Source: Magnaporthiopsis rhizophila
Taxonomy: Eukaryota; Ascomycota; Sordariomycetes; Magnaporthales; Magnaporthaceae
DNA length: 64,000 bases
Reading direction: 5' to 3'
Assembly (NCBI GenBank): GCA_003049465.1
Contig: PYSS01000011.1
Coordinates: forward strand, 310,001 to 374,000
In this document: in pieces, positions 33,009 through 45,834 of the stretch
Layout of the letters: the number at the start of each line of letters is the position of its first letter
Position numbering within the stretch: the stretch's first letter is position 1
Notes under the pieces: generated by a model
What the model was told of the DNA's origin: nothing
What the model saw: the letters and a program-made list of their open reading frames with translations, nothing else
Databases searched by the model: none
Translations under genes and position numbers: made by a program

Positions 33009-35561
33009 ATGGACATGAAACAGGTACCGGATCATTGCTGAGCAGCGGCATCTTGCTTCTTGCATCATGGTCGAGACTAAGAAGCCTTGTGCGCGGTGCA
33101 GACGGTAGAGGGCGTCCACGCCATCAGCGGAGGGAACCCGACCCTGGGCGTATTGAAACTCACCGACTATCACATCATCTTTTGCGTCCCGCCCCCGCCA
33201 GACAGCCCCTCGCCGGCCCGGCCAAGAGAAAACTTCATCTCGTACCCGATCATCAGCCACTGCGTCTTCCGCCCGACCCCGCCCGCTAGCGGCATCCCGT
33301 CATCGATCCGTCTACGCTGCCGCGATTTCACCTATGTGACTTTTAACTTTCCCGACGACAAGTCTGCACGCGAGGTCTTCGAATTCGTCCGCGCCCGCAC
33401 TTGCAGACTGGGGAGCATCGACAAGCTCTATGCCTTTGCCTATGAGCCCGCTAGGCCCGAGCGATCGGTCAACGGGTGGACTCTGTACGATGCGCGGGAA
33501 GAGTTTCGGCGCCAGGGGATCAGTGCAAAGTCCAAGGACCGGGGCTGGAGGATCACAAACATAAACAAGGACTATGCCTTCTCTCCCACCTATCCGGAGG
33601 TCCTCGTGGTGCCAGCCTCCATCTCGGATAACGTCCTGAAGTACGCAGCCAACCACCGCTCGCGGGCTCGGATACCGGCCCTGACGTACCTCCACCCTGT
33701 CAATAACTGCGCCATCACCCGAAGCTCTCAGCCCTGTGTTGGTCTGCGCGGAAACCGCAGCATCCAGGACGAGCGCCTCGTCGGGGCCTGCTTCTCTGCT
33801 GCCGTTCCCGACCAAGCCGCGAACGCCGTCCCCTCGGAACCGAGCCCCCCGACGAGCCAGTCAGACACGCCGCCAGCGGCCGTCCCGGAGCCCGGGCTGA
33901 CGGATACAGAGCTACAGGAGGATGCGGCCGTCGCTGGCACCGGCACCCCCCTCGAATTTGATGGGGCGACGGGGAAGAGGGTCATCTATGGCGCGACACG
34001 TCAAAACCTCATTGTTGATGCCCGGCCTGCTCTAAACTCGTATGCCATGCAGGCCATTGGCCTCGGCTCTGAGAACATGGATTACTACAAATTTGCCAAA
34101 AAAGTTTTTCTCAATATCGACAACATCCACGTGATGCGCGATTCCCTGGTCAAGGTCGTCGAGGCGATCAAGGATGCCGACGTGTCGCCCTTCCCGCCGA
34201 ACACGGATCTGTTGGCCAAGAGTGGCTGGCTCAAGCACATAAACGGCATACTCGAGGGTTCGCACCTCATCGCCAGGCAGGTGGGTATATACCACTCCAA
34301 CGTGCTGATACACTGCTCGGATGGGTGGGATCGCACGAGCCAGCTCAGTGCCTTGTCGCAGATAATGCTGGACCCCTACTACAGAACCCTGGACGGCTTC
34401 ATGGTCCTTGTTGAGAAGGACTGGTTATCGTTTGGGCACATGTTCCAGCAGCGCTCGGGATTTCTCAACCACGAAAAGTGGTTTGTTGTCCAGAACGATG
34501 CTCTGGCGGGCTCCCGGATCGAGCCTGGCGAGAACGATAATCGCAATGAGGCGTTGGAGAGCGCCATGGCTTCTGCCAAGCGCTTCTTCAAGAAGAACCT
34601 GAGCCAGGACAAGGAAGACTCGGATGGCGAAGCTGGGGCTGAGTACACGGCCCGGCAGGCTACGGCAACCGTGCCCGAGAACCAGACAACCCGGCCCAAA
34701 GAAATAAGCCCCGTGTTCCACCAATTCCTGGAAGCCACCTACCAGCTCGTTCAGCAAAACCCGACGCGGTTCGAGTTCACAGAGCGTTTCCTGCGTCGCC
34801 TGTTGTACCATTTGTACTCGTGTCAATATGGCACCTTTTTGTACAATAACGAACGGCAGCGGCGCGAGGCCAAGGTGCAGGAACGCAGCTCATCCGTCTG
34901 GAATTACTTTCTTGCACGGCGCCAGGAGTTCACAAACCCCTCATACGACCCTGTGGTTGACGACAATGTCCGTGGGAAGGAACGTCTTCTGTTCCCACGT
35001 GCAGGCGAGGTACGCTGGTGGCACCAGCTCTACTCCAGACGAGACGAAGAGATGAACAGCCACCTGGACGAGGCGGCCACGGCGGCCGAAAAGGTGGCGA
35101 CATACCAGGTTGCATCCGGAGCCCCAAGTCCTCAACCGAGTGTAGCGCCGACATCACCCAAACCGTCCATGAGCCCGCAGGCGGGACCGCCAGGGGCTCC
35201 TACCAGCGGCAGCACGTCCGTATTAAGGGAGGTTGAAAGCGCGCACTCGGCCCTGACTCCGGAACCGAGGCCGACGACGCTGGTGCGCAGTTCCTCGGCG
35301 TCGGCAACTGAGACGAGCACATTCGCAACGTTGCAAGACGGTATAAGCAGCTTAAAGCTGGGCGAAAGCTTCAAGGGTGTACTTGGAGGTCTGGGGGTTA
35401 CGGGCGATGCTTCTGGCCGCAGTGGAGGCGTGCCGGGCGAGCCGGGAGTGTCAGGCAGCGCGACGTCCCCAGCTGAAACTCCTCGGAACTCCAACAGTCG
35501 GCCGACATCGGTACGAAGAGGTGATGGAGACTGTGGACAGGAGATGACTGAACTCTCCTGA
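33009..35561 (+). CDS. Myotubularin-type phosphoinositide 3-phosphatase (Ymr1-like)
   Basis: Exon 1 (33009..33023, MDMKQ) is joined by GTACCG..GCAG to exon 2 (33102..35561), giving 824 aa. The N-terminal PH-GRAM domain includes VEGVHAISGGNPTLGVLKLT and YHIIFCVPP. The myotubularin core has RGWRITNINKDYAFSPTYPE, IPALTYLHPVNNCAITRSSQ and GLGSENMDYYKF, and the active-site P-loop HCSDGWDRTSQLSAL (CX5R, Cys near residue 407), so it is expected to be an active enzyme removing the 3-phosphate from PI3P and PI(3,5)P2 on endosomes and vacuole. After FHQFLEATYQLVQQNPTRFE the C-terminal about 170 residues are Pro/Ser/Thr rich. ATG 33015 is an alternative start. The call is secure. Confidence 0.93.
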
Positions 35562-36955
35562 GATACGGGGGCGGGAAGACCCATATCCACCAGCTCAGCA
35601 ATGTCTTGTCATCTCTTTTGTGTGAGGAAGTGTACAACTGCCTTCTAATTGCGCCAATAATTTGGTCACAGCGAGACTACGTATTCGACTTCAGCGCTAT
35701 AGAGTTGTCTTATTCTTTTATTTTTACCATGATCGTTTTATCCCGCGGGCTTCACCTTGTGTCGAATACAAGGCATCGGCATCGTACAGGTGCTACCTGC
35801 TTAAATTAAATAGGTCCATTGAAATGATCTGCGTGTCGTCTTTTTGATGGGTACAAAAAAAGCACAGACTGGCCGGCTCAGTTGGCAGCGAAATGCAGTG
35901 CAGGCCCGATGATGAGGGGTGAACGACATGGATGGCTCCCTTGAGGACTGATTGGATGCAAGCTATCGGCTAGCTCAGGAGGCTGCTGCCCCACCAACAA
36001 GCACGATCGAGGGAGGCGAGAGCCCTAGAGGGAGGAGAGGACAAGGAAATATTGGTAATTAGGCCAGACGGTCAAAGGACACAACAAATCCGGCCAAATC
36101 ACGTTCACGGTAAAGTCTCCCGAATTCCATAGATTTAGGGCTTGTCAAACGCATGGCTGCCGCTTCTGGCCCCAGGGCTCGTGTCGCTCCCCCACCTGAT
36201 ATGATGCTGCCAGGTACCGATCTACCTACGGAGGGGATAGAATCAGGACGGGCGGGAGTTGGAAGCCCTCAATTTTGTTTTCTGGAGGCCCAATAATGAC
36301 GGATAGGCCTGGGGGTGCATGCACACCATTCATGAAGCAAGCAGCCCGACAGAATCATTTCGCGGTCGGTAGATTCTGTGCCGTTGTCCTGCCTGCCCGC
36401 CGCAATCAAAAGTGTCCCGCCTCGCTGGTCAGGCTCCACAGTGCACCGGACTTGACCGCTCTGAATCGCCCGCTGCCCTCCACAGTAGCTGTCGCCCAGC
36501 ACACCAGCGCTGCTGGGCTTCATCATTTGGTGAAGTCGCTCAAATCCGTGCCAGGGCCGCAAACCGGATTGCATCACCTCAAATCTATCAATTTGGCGAC
36601 CGGATTTAGAACTGCAGCACTTGGGCCACAGACCCTGCCTGACCTAAACCAGACCAACGCCCAGCCCACACCCGCCGCGAGGTCTGGCCTTGTTCCTTTG
36701 CTCGACCTGCCTCGCCCTACCGCCCTTCAGCCTGCCTCCCGCCTTTTTGCCATCCCAGCCCACCACCACCACCACCGCCGACCGCCGCCACGCGACACCC
36801 ACATAGCCGGCTGTCCGTCCATTTGATCTTCCCCGAAGCATCGTCGGTCGCCAGCCAACCTTGGACCTTCGCTGCTCGCTCGTCTCCCCGCTCTCCACGG
36901 GCCCGCTCCTTTATTTTTGTTCTGCTGCGCGCCGACACCCAAAACAAAGCTCGCC
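35562..36955. other. Intergenic spacer / PP2A-A promoter
   Basis: Located between the tandem plus-strand genes. The last 250 bp are C-rich with a CCACCACCACCACC run near 36763-36777 and probably hold the leader. No gene is supported. Confidence 0.55.
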
Positions 36956-39841
36956 ATGGCCGACGCGCCAAATGCCAGCGACGAGCTTTACCCGATAGCC
37001 GTCCTTATTGACGAGCTCAAGGTGTGTTTGACTCTGCCCTGCCCCGCCCTCCTCTCGCATCTCTACCTCGCGCTCTTGCCACCTCGGGCGCCTGTGCCGC
37101 CGTCGTCGATTACCGCTTCTCCCCCGAATACTTCTTTGGGAACCTGCGCGCGCGTGGTTCGTGGTTGGCCCAAAGGGAGGGGAGGTTTGCCCCGCCGTTC
37201 TAGGTCATGTACCACGCCCACCACACATGCCTCCCGCCCGAGCAACGACGACGACGACGACGACAACGACAGCGACGACGGCAATATCCAAGGACCGACC
37301 ATGGTGACCGTACACATGACTAACTGATTACATGCGCTCGCCGCTTTCCAGCACGATGATGTCCTTCTTCGACTCAATGCCATCCATCGACTCTCGACCA
37401 TTGCCCTCGCGCTGGGACCTGAGCGCACTCGCGAGGAGCTCATCCCCTTCCTTGACGGTCAGACGCCTCCCAGACCCCCGCCATCTGCCACCGTGCTTTC
37501 TTGTTCCCTTACCTCGTCTGCCGCCAGCGTGCATTCTCTGACCAAGCCCCGCACATCTAGAATCTGTCGAGGACGAAGATGAGGTCCTCGTGGCCCTGAG
37601 CGAAGAACTGGGCAGCTTCCTCGACTATGTGGGCGGACCGCAGTGGGGCCACGTTCTGCTGTCGCCGCTTGAGAATCTTGCCGCCATCGAGGAGCCCGTT
37701 GTGCGAGACAAGGTACGGCTTCTTTCTTGTCCCGGCTGAGTGCCGATTTGACGACTATCTGTTCTGGCTCGGGCTGGCTCGTGCGTGGTTGTTTGTCTTC
37801 TTTTTGTCTCGGGCACCTGTTCTGATAATCATATAATCACTTCGCAGGCTGTCGAGTCTCTGAACAAGATATGCGCCGAGCTGTCGCCGAAGCAGGTGGA
37901 GGAGTACTTCCTACCCCTTACCAGCCGCCTCTCCAAGGCAGACTGGTTCACCTCCAAGATCTCGGGATGCGGTCTCTACACAACGCCGTACAAGAAGGTG
38001 GCTCCGCCCCTCCAGGAGCAGCTGCGGCGGGATTTTGGTCACCTGGTCCACGATGAGACCCCCATGGTGCGCCGCCAGTCGGCCACGAACCTCGCCAAGT
38101 TCCTCAAGGAGATGCCCGCCGCCGTTGTTGTCGAAGAAATGATACCCATGTTCCAGCACCTTGCGCAGGATGACCAGGACAGCGTCCGACTTCTTACCGT
38201 TGAGGTGCTCATTTCCATCGCCGAGGTCGTTCCCAAGGAGCAACAGTCCAGCCACGGTGTGCTGTTGACATCTCTGCGCAGTCTGATAGAAGACAAGAGC
38301 TGGAGGGTCCGATACATGATCGCCGACAGGTTTGAGAAGGTACAGCGGCAATGCACGAACAATTGTACCCCACTGCCACCCCTGTCACGGATCACCAATA
38401 CTGACCATGGCGCGATACGCCACGCGCAAACACAGATCGCAAAAGCAGTCGACGAGGAGGTGGTCTCGAGGGACCTGGTCCCCGCCTTCGTTAAGCTGCT
38501 CAAAGACAACGAGGCCGAGGTCCGGACAGCGATCGCTGGTCAGATCCCTGGGTTCTGTGCTCTGGTCGAGCGGACGACGCTGCTCAACGAGATCATGGGC
38601 AGCATCGAGGACCTTGTCTCGGACAGCTCGCAACATGTTCGCGCTGCCCTGGGCACGCAAATTTCGGGTCTAGCTCCCATCCTCGGCAAGCAAGAGTACG
38701 CACTCCCGCTCCTCCTTCGTCCCTATCCCCCCAGTACTCCTCGTGCTCCGATTACTCTGTCCGAATGGTGTGGGAGAACGCAATGGGCTGGGACACAAAC
38801 AGCGGGCTTCGCACTGACATGATTTTTCCCCTGACAGGACCATTGATCACCTCCTCCCCATGTTCCTGCAGATGCTTAAGGACGAGTTCCCTGAGGTCCG
38901 GCTGCACATCATCTCGAAGCTTGAGCTCGTGAACAAGGGTTAGTGCGATACCTGCCCGACTAGCTTGGGCTGCTCGGGCTAGAGTTTTTACCCCCTTTAT
39001 ATCCCGCCGCTCGGCTATACGCCGGCCTGGTGTTCCCACTAACGCGACAGTGCCGCAGTCATTGGCATCGACCTCCTTTCCCAGTCGTTGCTCCCTGCCA
39101 TCGTCCAGCTCGCCGAGGACAAGCAGTGGCGCGTCCGGCTGGCCATTATCGAGTACATTCCTCTGCTTGCCAGCCAGCTCGGCGTCAAGTTCTTCGACGA
39201 GAAGCTCAGCAGTCTCTGCATGAGCTGGCTCGGCGACACCGTTTTCTCGATCCGTGAGGCGGCCACGCACAATCTCAAGAAGCTGACCGAGGTCTTTGGC
39301 GTTGAGTGGGCTAGTGAGGCCATCATCCCCAAGGTCATGGCCATGGGCAACCACCCCAACTATCTGTACCGCATGACGACCTGCTTCGCCATCACGGTAA
39401 GTGCCCAACATCTCGTGCTGGAAGGACCCGTTGGAAGGCGTGGCCTGAGTGGTTGGCTGACAGGAGCTGGTACCGCCTCCTTAGACTCTGGCGACGGTTG
39501 TCAGCATGGATGTGATTGGTAAGAACATTCTACCCATGCTCGACAAGCTCGTCGTCGACGACATCCCCAACATCCGCTTCAACGTCGCCAAGACCTACGG
39601 GGTACTGGTCGATGTACTCCGCCGGCTGCCCGAGCAGGGCACCATCTACTCACTAGAGAAGGCCGGAGCCTCGTTCAGCCCGTCTTCCAGGGGCGCTGAG
39701 CTCATCCAGCAGCGTGTCATGCCGAGCCTGGAGAAGCTGCAGAAGGATGACGATGTTGATGTTCGATACTTCGCCACAACGGCGGCCGCGGCTGCTTCCG
39801 GCCCGCTGCCTGGCGGCGAGCCTATGAATACCTCACCATAG
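36956..39841 (+). CDS. TPD3: Protein phosphatase 2A scaffold subunit A (PR65, Tpd3-type)
   Basis: Eight exons, 36956..37021, 37352..37457, 37561..37712, 37848..38339, 38436..38695, 38838..38938, 39059..39396 and 39485..39841, encode 623 aa, close to the family's about 590-650. The HEAT repeats begin [20 protein letters not shown] and [20 protein letters not shown]. Typical repeats follow, such as [56 protein letters not shown] and [20 protein letters not shown]. The C-terminus adds an Ala/Gly/Pro tail. This all-HEAT scaffold holds the catalytic C and regulatory B subunits of PP2A in cytosol and nucleus. The junction phases agree across all seven introns. The upstream-most intron is long (330 bp) and includes a GACGACGACGACGACAACGA-like run. 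Confidence 0.95.
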
Positions 39842-40812
39842 ATCCGAGAGGAGTCATAATGAAGCAATTCTGTTCGCCCTTGTGTCTTCCTCTTTCTTCG
39901 TCCTCGGTTCTAACTCTCCGTCTCGGTGTCACGGTCTCATTCCCTTTCGTTCCTGGGCTTGTCTGGGCATAGATTTTCGCTTGGGCGCGAACCACGGGCA
40001 TCACCCTATCGTACACCCTTTTTGTCTCTTTTCACTCCCAGGCTTGGGTTTCAGTCACGAATGATAGGGTGGATGGATGGCTCCTGCTTATGTTTCACGG
40101 CATGTTGAGGATTCACGTGCGACATGAGGTCAGGTCTACGCTACGCGGGGAATTTCACTTGTCTTGTTAGCCCTTTTTGTATCATTCTTTCACGTTTTAG
40201 ATCAACCGACGTTTCCTGGCAAGAGGCGCGGATGGCAAGATATTCCGTGCATGGGGCAGAATTGGCAGCTCCCAGACGGGCTGGCTGGTTCGAGTGTGGA
40301 ACATCAAGAGACGCATGGAGGGGAAAGGACGGGGCAATGACGTTGATGAAAAGAATATGCAAACGATAGACATCAAAAGAACAAAATATTCACACAAAGC
40401 ATGATAATATTAATTGAGTATCACACCCAAACCAGGAAAAGAGCAATACACTCAAAAGAAAAGCGAAGTTGGCTAAAAAAAAATTTATTCCTCCCTAGGT
40501 TGGTTAATTAGAAGAAGGAAATAGGAAAAAGAAAAAGAAAAGGAAAAAAAAAAAACTGAAAAAAGGAGTAGGAAAGGAAAAGGTAACTAAATATTATCGG
40601 CTTTTTTTTTCGATATAAACAAAAACTCTCATCCGTTCTCAACCGCGAGGCCTGATGACGTCGATTGTTACCAAAAGCTTACGCAAACGGATCAGAAAAA
40701 CCAAAAAAAAAAAAAAAAAAAAAAAAAAAAGGAGAGTTTGAGAGACAAGGACACCACGGCAAACCCTATGTATGTATGTGCACAAAGCAGGCACGCACGC
40801 ATGCGTTCGAGG
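39842..40812. other. Intergenic spacer between convergent genes
   Basis: The 3' flanks of PP2A-A (+) and the methyltransferase gene (-). AT-rich from about 40380. It contains the poly-A run 40703-40730 and A/G-rich runs at about 40505-40555. No gene seen. Confidence 0.6.
40703..40730. repeat. Poly-A homopolymer (about 28 bp)
   Basis: Uninterrupted A run 83 bp beyond the stop of the minus-strand methyltransferase gene, so poly-T in its sense direction. Confidence 0.95.
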
Positions 40813-41829
40813 TCACGAGGCGGGACGACGGGGAGACATCTTCTTGACAAAACACACGGTGCTGATGGTCTGGCCCTTGACGCCGCCGAAGCTGAGGGAC
40901 GGGTACTCGACGCTGCCGGCAAACTCGAACCTGCCGTTGTCATTGCCATTGTCGGTACCGCTGCCCTCGAACCAGGCGCGCAGCTCGGCCTCGGTCCAGT
41001 TGCAGCTGGTGATGAGGAACAACCCTCCGTCGCCGCGCCGCAGCAGCTGGAGCGCGCGGGCGCGGTACTCCTCGCAGCGGCGACGGCCCGTGGCGGCGTC
41101 CACGTCGGCGCTCAGGCAGAGGGCGTCAAAGGTGCCCTTGTCCAGCAGCACGCCCCAGGCGCCCGCGGCCATGGTGAAGAGGTTGCCGTCGAGCACGTCC
41201 CACTGGGCAAAGTGGACGGGGTTTATGCTTGCGGGGTGGTTTTCTCCTGCCTCGTCGTCGTCGCCGTCGTTACTGTTGTCATTATGCTGTAGCGGTCTAG
41301 CCGCGATCTGCTTCGCCAGGGTTACGGCGGCGGCGCTGTAGTCGACGCCTAGACAAGGGCCGGCCCATCCGGCGCGGCGGAGGGCGTGCAGGAGGCTGCC
41401 GTTGCCGGTGCCCAGGTCCAGGAACGCAGTCGCGGCTCTGCTGAGGCGGACGCGATCCGGGTCTTCGCGGCCGTCGCCGTCGCCGTCTTCCTCCAGGCGG
41501 CGGCAGAGAAAGGACACCATCTTGGCCTCGGCGTCGGAGTCGTCGAACCAGACGGTGCCAATGTCAGCCGGGTTGGACGCGTGGTTCGCGATCTCTTTAT
41601 CGTAGAGCGCATCCCAACTGTGAATTCGGGCGGAAACTGCCGTGTTTTTGGTTTCTCCCGTTGCCCGTTTCCGGGCAGGAGAATGAGCGCAACACTTGGT
41701 TAGCGTGGGACTTGGTTCTCTTCCCCTCCTTCGAATGCGCCGAGCACCGACTGACTATTCCTTGGTGCCGAGCTCGGATGGTACAAGGTGCTCTGGTTGA
41801 GAGCTGCTTGATGTGGCGACGTCCGTCAT
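40813..41829 (-). CDS. EFM4: EFM4/METTL10-type protein-lysine N-methyltransferase
   Basis: Two exons, 41829..41756 and 41617..40813, encode 292 aa. The split Tyr codon joins ELGTKEY to WDALYDKEIANHASNP, followed by DIGTVWFDDSDAEAKM, the diagnostic N-terminal segment of the EFM4 (See1)/METTL10 family that methylates translation elongation factor eEF1A. The SAM-binding motif I is FLDLGTGNGSLLHAL, followed by GVDYSAAAVTLAK, a WDVLDG acidic loop and DKGTFDALCLS. Two Asp/Asn/Gly-rich insertions (NDNSNDGDDDEAGEN and SGTDNGNDNG) lengthen it relative to yeast. The C-terminus ends QTISTVCFVKKMSPRRPAS. The protein is cytosolic. The eEF1A substrate is inferred from the family. Confidence 0.9.
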
Positions 41830-42672
41830 GACTGCTGAGCAGACAGGTTGCAGCCGGGTAAGCTTGGATTTCGTTTCAACTCTGCAAAACCAATCGAGTC
41901 GGTGTAGTAGACGGAAAGAGCTGCTTTGCTGCTCGTCCACGAAGTTCGTTGCGGGTTCCGCCGATTTGGACCGGGTCTCTTTTCGAGGCAAGTTTTCTTT
42001 GCTCAGTAGCTGGTACCAGACATGGAGCGCGCATCACTCGTGGATCCGGGAGCGGGCTTCCATCCATTAGATTCCTTGTCACCTAGTGGGGAAGTTGGAG
42101 GGGCGGCAGAATTTCGAGAGAGGAGGGGTGGATTGAAAGCGGTCAGGGAGCTGGGCAAGCAAGCAGCCAAAACAATCCGCAATTTCGGCACACATGCGCC
42201 AGGAAAACATCCAGGCAGAAAGGCAGGACGGATCAGGAGGGCTGCTGGTAGGTTGCCTAGTAGCTTTTGATCGGGGACTTCCTTCGCCGCCTGGACGGGG
42301 TGACATCCTGAATCCCAAACCCCACAAGGGACTATTCGCTCCTGGCAAGCAATATCCAACGGCTGGTAGAGGCGCACACGAGAAAGCAACGAGGATGTCG
42401 GTCTGAGACGCTGTGGGGTGTCGAGCACAAGGCGTAGTATTCGGTCGACAAGAAGAGCGACGAATCGAAAACAGTTTGACCGGGAAAAGAGCAGGCGGGA
42501 CGAAACGACGCAAGGGGTGGAAATAAAAAAGAATATAAATAAGAAAGAAAAAAAAGTGAAACGAAGAATAATAGGCTGCCTTCATCATCAAAAACACTGG
42601 TTATATCACACGCAGATGTTTCTTCCGATTTTCTACTTTCGAGCCTGCCCGTCCTGCTATCCAACTCGACTA
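41830..42672. other. Intergenic spacer
   Basis: Between the methyltransferase promoter and the 3' end of the Gln-rich gene. AT-rich A/G run near 42520-42560. No gene supported. Confidence 0.55.
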
Positions 42673-44267
42673 CTAGGCCAGAGTCCAAACGGGAGCCTTG
42701 ACCAAGACTTGGCGGCCTCTGACCTCGACTGCGAGGAAACCAGCGAAGCGGATTCTGTTCGCATCCTTTGGTGGAAGATTCGAGGTTGAGGATGATGCTG
42801 TCATGTTGGCTTGTCGTGTTAGCAAATGGAGATGACCCCTGAGACGGTCCAAAGGTTCCGTCGGGAGAGTGCAGCATGTGAACTTTGATGCACCTACCGC
42901 TCTTCCCGGCCTTTTCGGCGCGCGAACTGGACTTCGAGGCCCCTCTAGTCTCCCTACCGCCCCCGTCCTTTCCGGCCCGGTCCTCCTCCTCTGTGTCCGC
43001 GTCCCTCTCCGCCTCAGATGACCGCGTCTCGAGTGGCGGAAGACCCGTGGTTTTCTCCACCTCCATTATGTTGGGCTGCATCGGCGATCCCGGGCTTGGG
43101 AGAGTGATGGCGACGTCACGGCTCTCCATGGGCAAGTTGGACGCTATGCCGACTGCCAGTTCGACTATCATTGACACGCTGCCGTCGACCCCTGTCGGCG
43201 GCGGCTTCGTCAGATGATCAAAAAGCTTGTTGGTGAGGTTGCGTGCGGCATCGGTTGTAAAGGCAACCCGGTGCTCTGCGCTCTGCGGGGAGGCCAGCAC
43301 GGGTTGGAGGCCTTCCAGCGTCGCCATCCTCCAACTGACCACTTTTGATGTGAGTGCCTCGTACTCCTCCTGGCTGTTGAGAGTGTAGCAGAAGCTGCGT
43401 ATGTTCTGCTCAATCTGCTTCAGGTTGTACGAAAGCGACGGGTCCAGCCCCGGGTGGAAACACCGATCAAAAACAAAGTCGAGGACCCAAGATGTGATGG
43501 CCGCTCGCCCTGCCGCCGTCATCTCCTGTTTTCCTGTCCGCAGCGCATCAGGACTCACGTAACCGTCCAGAAATGCCGGTACGGCGACCCAGTCTTTGCG
43601 AATGTTGAACGACAGGTTGTTGATGGCACCGTTTAGACGGTTGAAACGAGTCGCATACTCGTTATCGTCGAGTGACGTGCGGGATTGTGATATGCGCTGG
43701 TTTGCAACTGCATTCTGCAGCTGCTCCACCTGCCCGCTGAGCAGCTCGATCTGGTTCTTGCCGTCGAAGTAGAGCCTCTTGACGTTCTTGTACTTGGTCA
43801 CTGTCGCGCATGTACGCGCTGGTTAGCAGGCGTCCGCCCAGGGGTAGCAATACAGAGGGTCGCCAAAGAGACGAAAACAGCGCCAGCAAACATACACAGC
43901 TCCTTGAAGGCCTTGTCGTTCTCGGCCGGCGTCTCGGTGCTCGTCGAGGTTGGCTGAGGACTATTTCTACCCTCGGGAGTGGCTCCATCATACTGGCGGT
44001 CCTGACCGCCGGTTGAGCGATAGTTCTGGTTCATACCAGCAGAACCGGGTTGTTGCAAAGGGTTCCCTGACGGCGTCTGGTTGTGTCTGTATCCAGGAGG
44101 TGCACCGGACGCGGCGTCCATCTGGGCCCGTATGGTCTTCTCTGTTTCCGTAGATCTGCGATTCTGGGCCGGTTGACCGCTCTGCGCTTGTGGTACCATG
44201 CTATCGTCTTCGCGATTCACCTGTTGGTGGTGTTGTTGTTGGTTTTGGCGTTGCTGGTGTTGCTGGT

Positions 44268-44336
<69 letters not shown>

Positions 44337-44657
44337 CCCCAGATTGGTCCTGTTGGTGTTGCCGGTGGGATTCAGCAGAAGCCTGGGCCGACTGAGCTTG
44401 ACCCTGCGGCTGATGCTGGGACGTGGAGTGCGAAAGTTCGCTTGATCGTGGAGGGTAATTTACGGCCGGTGAGGATTGCGCCGAGTGCTGGTTGAAGGAG
44501 ATCGGGTCGATGTCGGTGATGGGAGAGTCGTGCGACAGCTGCGAGATGGTCTCGGGATTGCGGTGCTGATTGCTTGGCTCGAGAAGAGCACCGGTGAAGA
44601 GCGAGGGGGTACCCTGCTGTTCTTGGTACTGGCCCTGGGGAAGGTGGTGGAATTGAA

Positions 44658-44692
<35 letters not shown>

Positions 44693-45834
44693 GAGTGATC
44701 GAAATGGGCCTGGCCGTAGGGATGCTGCTGGTTGTCCGGGGAGGGCTGCTGAGCCGGGACAAGGGCCTGGGCGTGAGGTTGGTGATAGGCGCCTGCGGGG
44801 TTCTCGGCGCGGGGCTGGTCGTAGGGCGAGACGGCCGTGTCGGTCTGGACGTGGCGGATCGAGGGATGCGGCGGCTCGTGCGGATTAACCGTCTGTTGGT
44901 GCTGCTGCTGCTGTTGCTGCTGGTGGTGAACCAGGTCCCGATTAGACTCTGAATGTCCGGACGACAGGCGGCGCAGCGGGTGCGGCTCCCCCACGGCTTG
45001 GTGTCCAGGGGCTGGTGGCGGGGCTGAAGACTGCTGTTGCCAATCTGTGGGCGGCGGCTGGTCCACCGAAAGCTGCGAGATGGACGCCGGATGGAGTTGT
45101 TGGGTCGGGGGCGGGGACTGGGGCAGGCTCACGCGGGAAGGGCGGCGGGCAATTTGGGTGCCGTTGTCGATTGAGGAGTGCGAGTGGTGCTGTGGCTGAA
45201 AGATGTTCTTGATCAGTTTGCGAGTGCTGCGGCGGGCCTCTGGCTGGGGCTGCTGTTGCGCTTGTTGTTGCTGCTGCTGCTGTGGGTGGTGCTGCAGCAA
45301 AGGCGACGTTGGGCCCTGTGCAAGCAGCGGTGACCGTGCAAGGGCCAACCCCGATGAGAGATCCTCAAACGAGTGGTTGGATGTAACTCCGAGAGATGGC
45401 GAGGGGTGGGCCTGCTGCTGGGCAAAGCGATGGCTTTGGCTGCGGGCGACGTGCTCGAAATCCTTTTGTTGTTGCTGCTGGCGCGGGTCGATGACAAAGG
45501 AAGCCGTACTGCTGGTCACTGGTGTGCGGTTTGTGACGCTGTCAATGTGGCTGCTGTGCAGGTCCCCCGAGGCAAACGCTTGGGCGGGGCTTGGTGATGA
45601 CGGTGAAAGCTGCTGGTGCTGTTGCTGTTGTAGCGGTGGAAGTTGGGGTTGCCCTGCTGCCGTTGGCGCTGCACCTGCTGCTGTGGTCGCCGCTGTTGCT
45701 GGTGCTGGCGACAGTGGTCCTCCTCCTCCAGCCGCATGGGATTCCAGTGTGCCACTGGTCGCTGCTGGTGGTGGGGGATGGCCAGAATCGTGCGAACGGT
45801 TGCTCTGCCCTTTGCCAGCCCGCCAACTAGGCAT
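42673..45834 (-). CDS. Glutamine-rich conserved fungal protein with coiled coil (unknown function)
   Basis: Three exons, 45834..43896, 43800..42898 and 42797..42673, encode 988 aa. ATG 45834 is the first in frame (MPSWRAGKG). Residues 1 to about 640 are Gln/Pro/Ser/His rich, with Q runs of about 22 and 11. Within it a basic island STRKLIKNIFQPQHHSHSSI and the phrase ISQLS.D recur. The conserved half starts at AENDKAFKELLTKYKNVKRL, followed by a coiled-coil-like stretch NQIELLSGQVEQLQNAVANQ and then SFNIRKDWVAVPAFLDGYVS, GRAAITSWVLDFVFDRCFHP and SFCYTLNSQEEYEALTSKVV. The last exon encodes RIRFAGFLAVEVRGRQVLVK and ends APVWTLA. I recognise a conserved ascomycete family but no enzyme or known domain. 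All phases agree. The Q runs suggest a prion-like, assembly-prone N-terminus. Confidence 0.8.
44269..44334. repeat. (TTG)n(CTG)n trinucleotide tract encoding about 22 Gln
   Basis: TTG repeats change to CTG repeats within the coding exon on the minus strand (CAG then CAA codons). A second (CTG)11 tract is at about 44658-44690. Such tracts are commonly length-polymorphic. Confidence 0.95.

Noticed and set aside
1293..41829. A functional signalling cluster (GTR2, PP2A scaffold, myotubularin, EFM4)
   Set aside because: Genes are dispersed over 40 kb with unrelated genes between and mixed orientation; co-location looks incidental.
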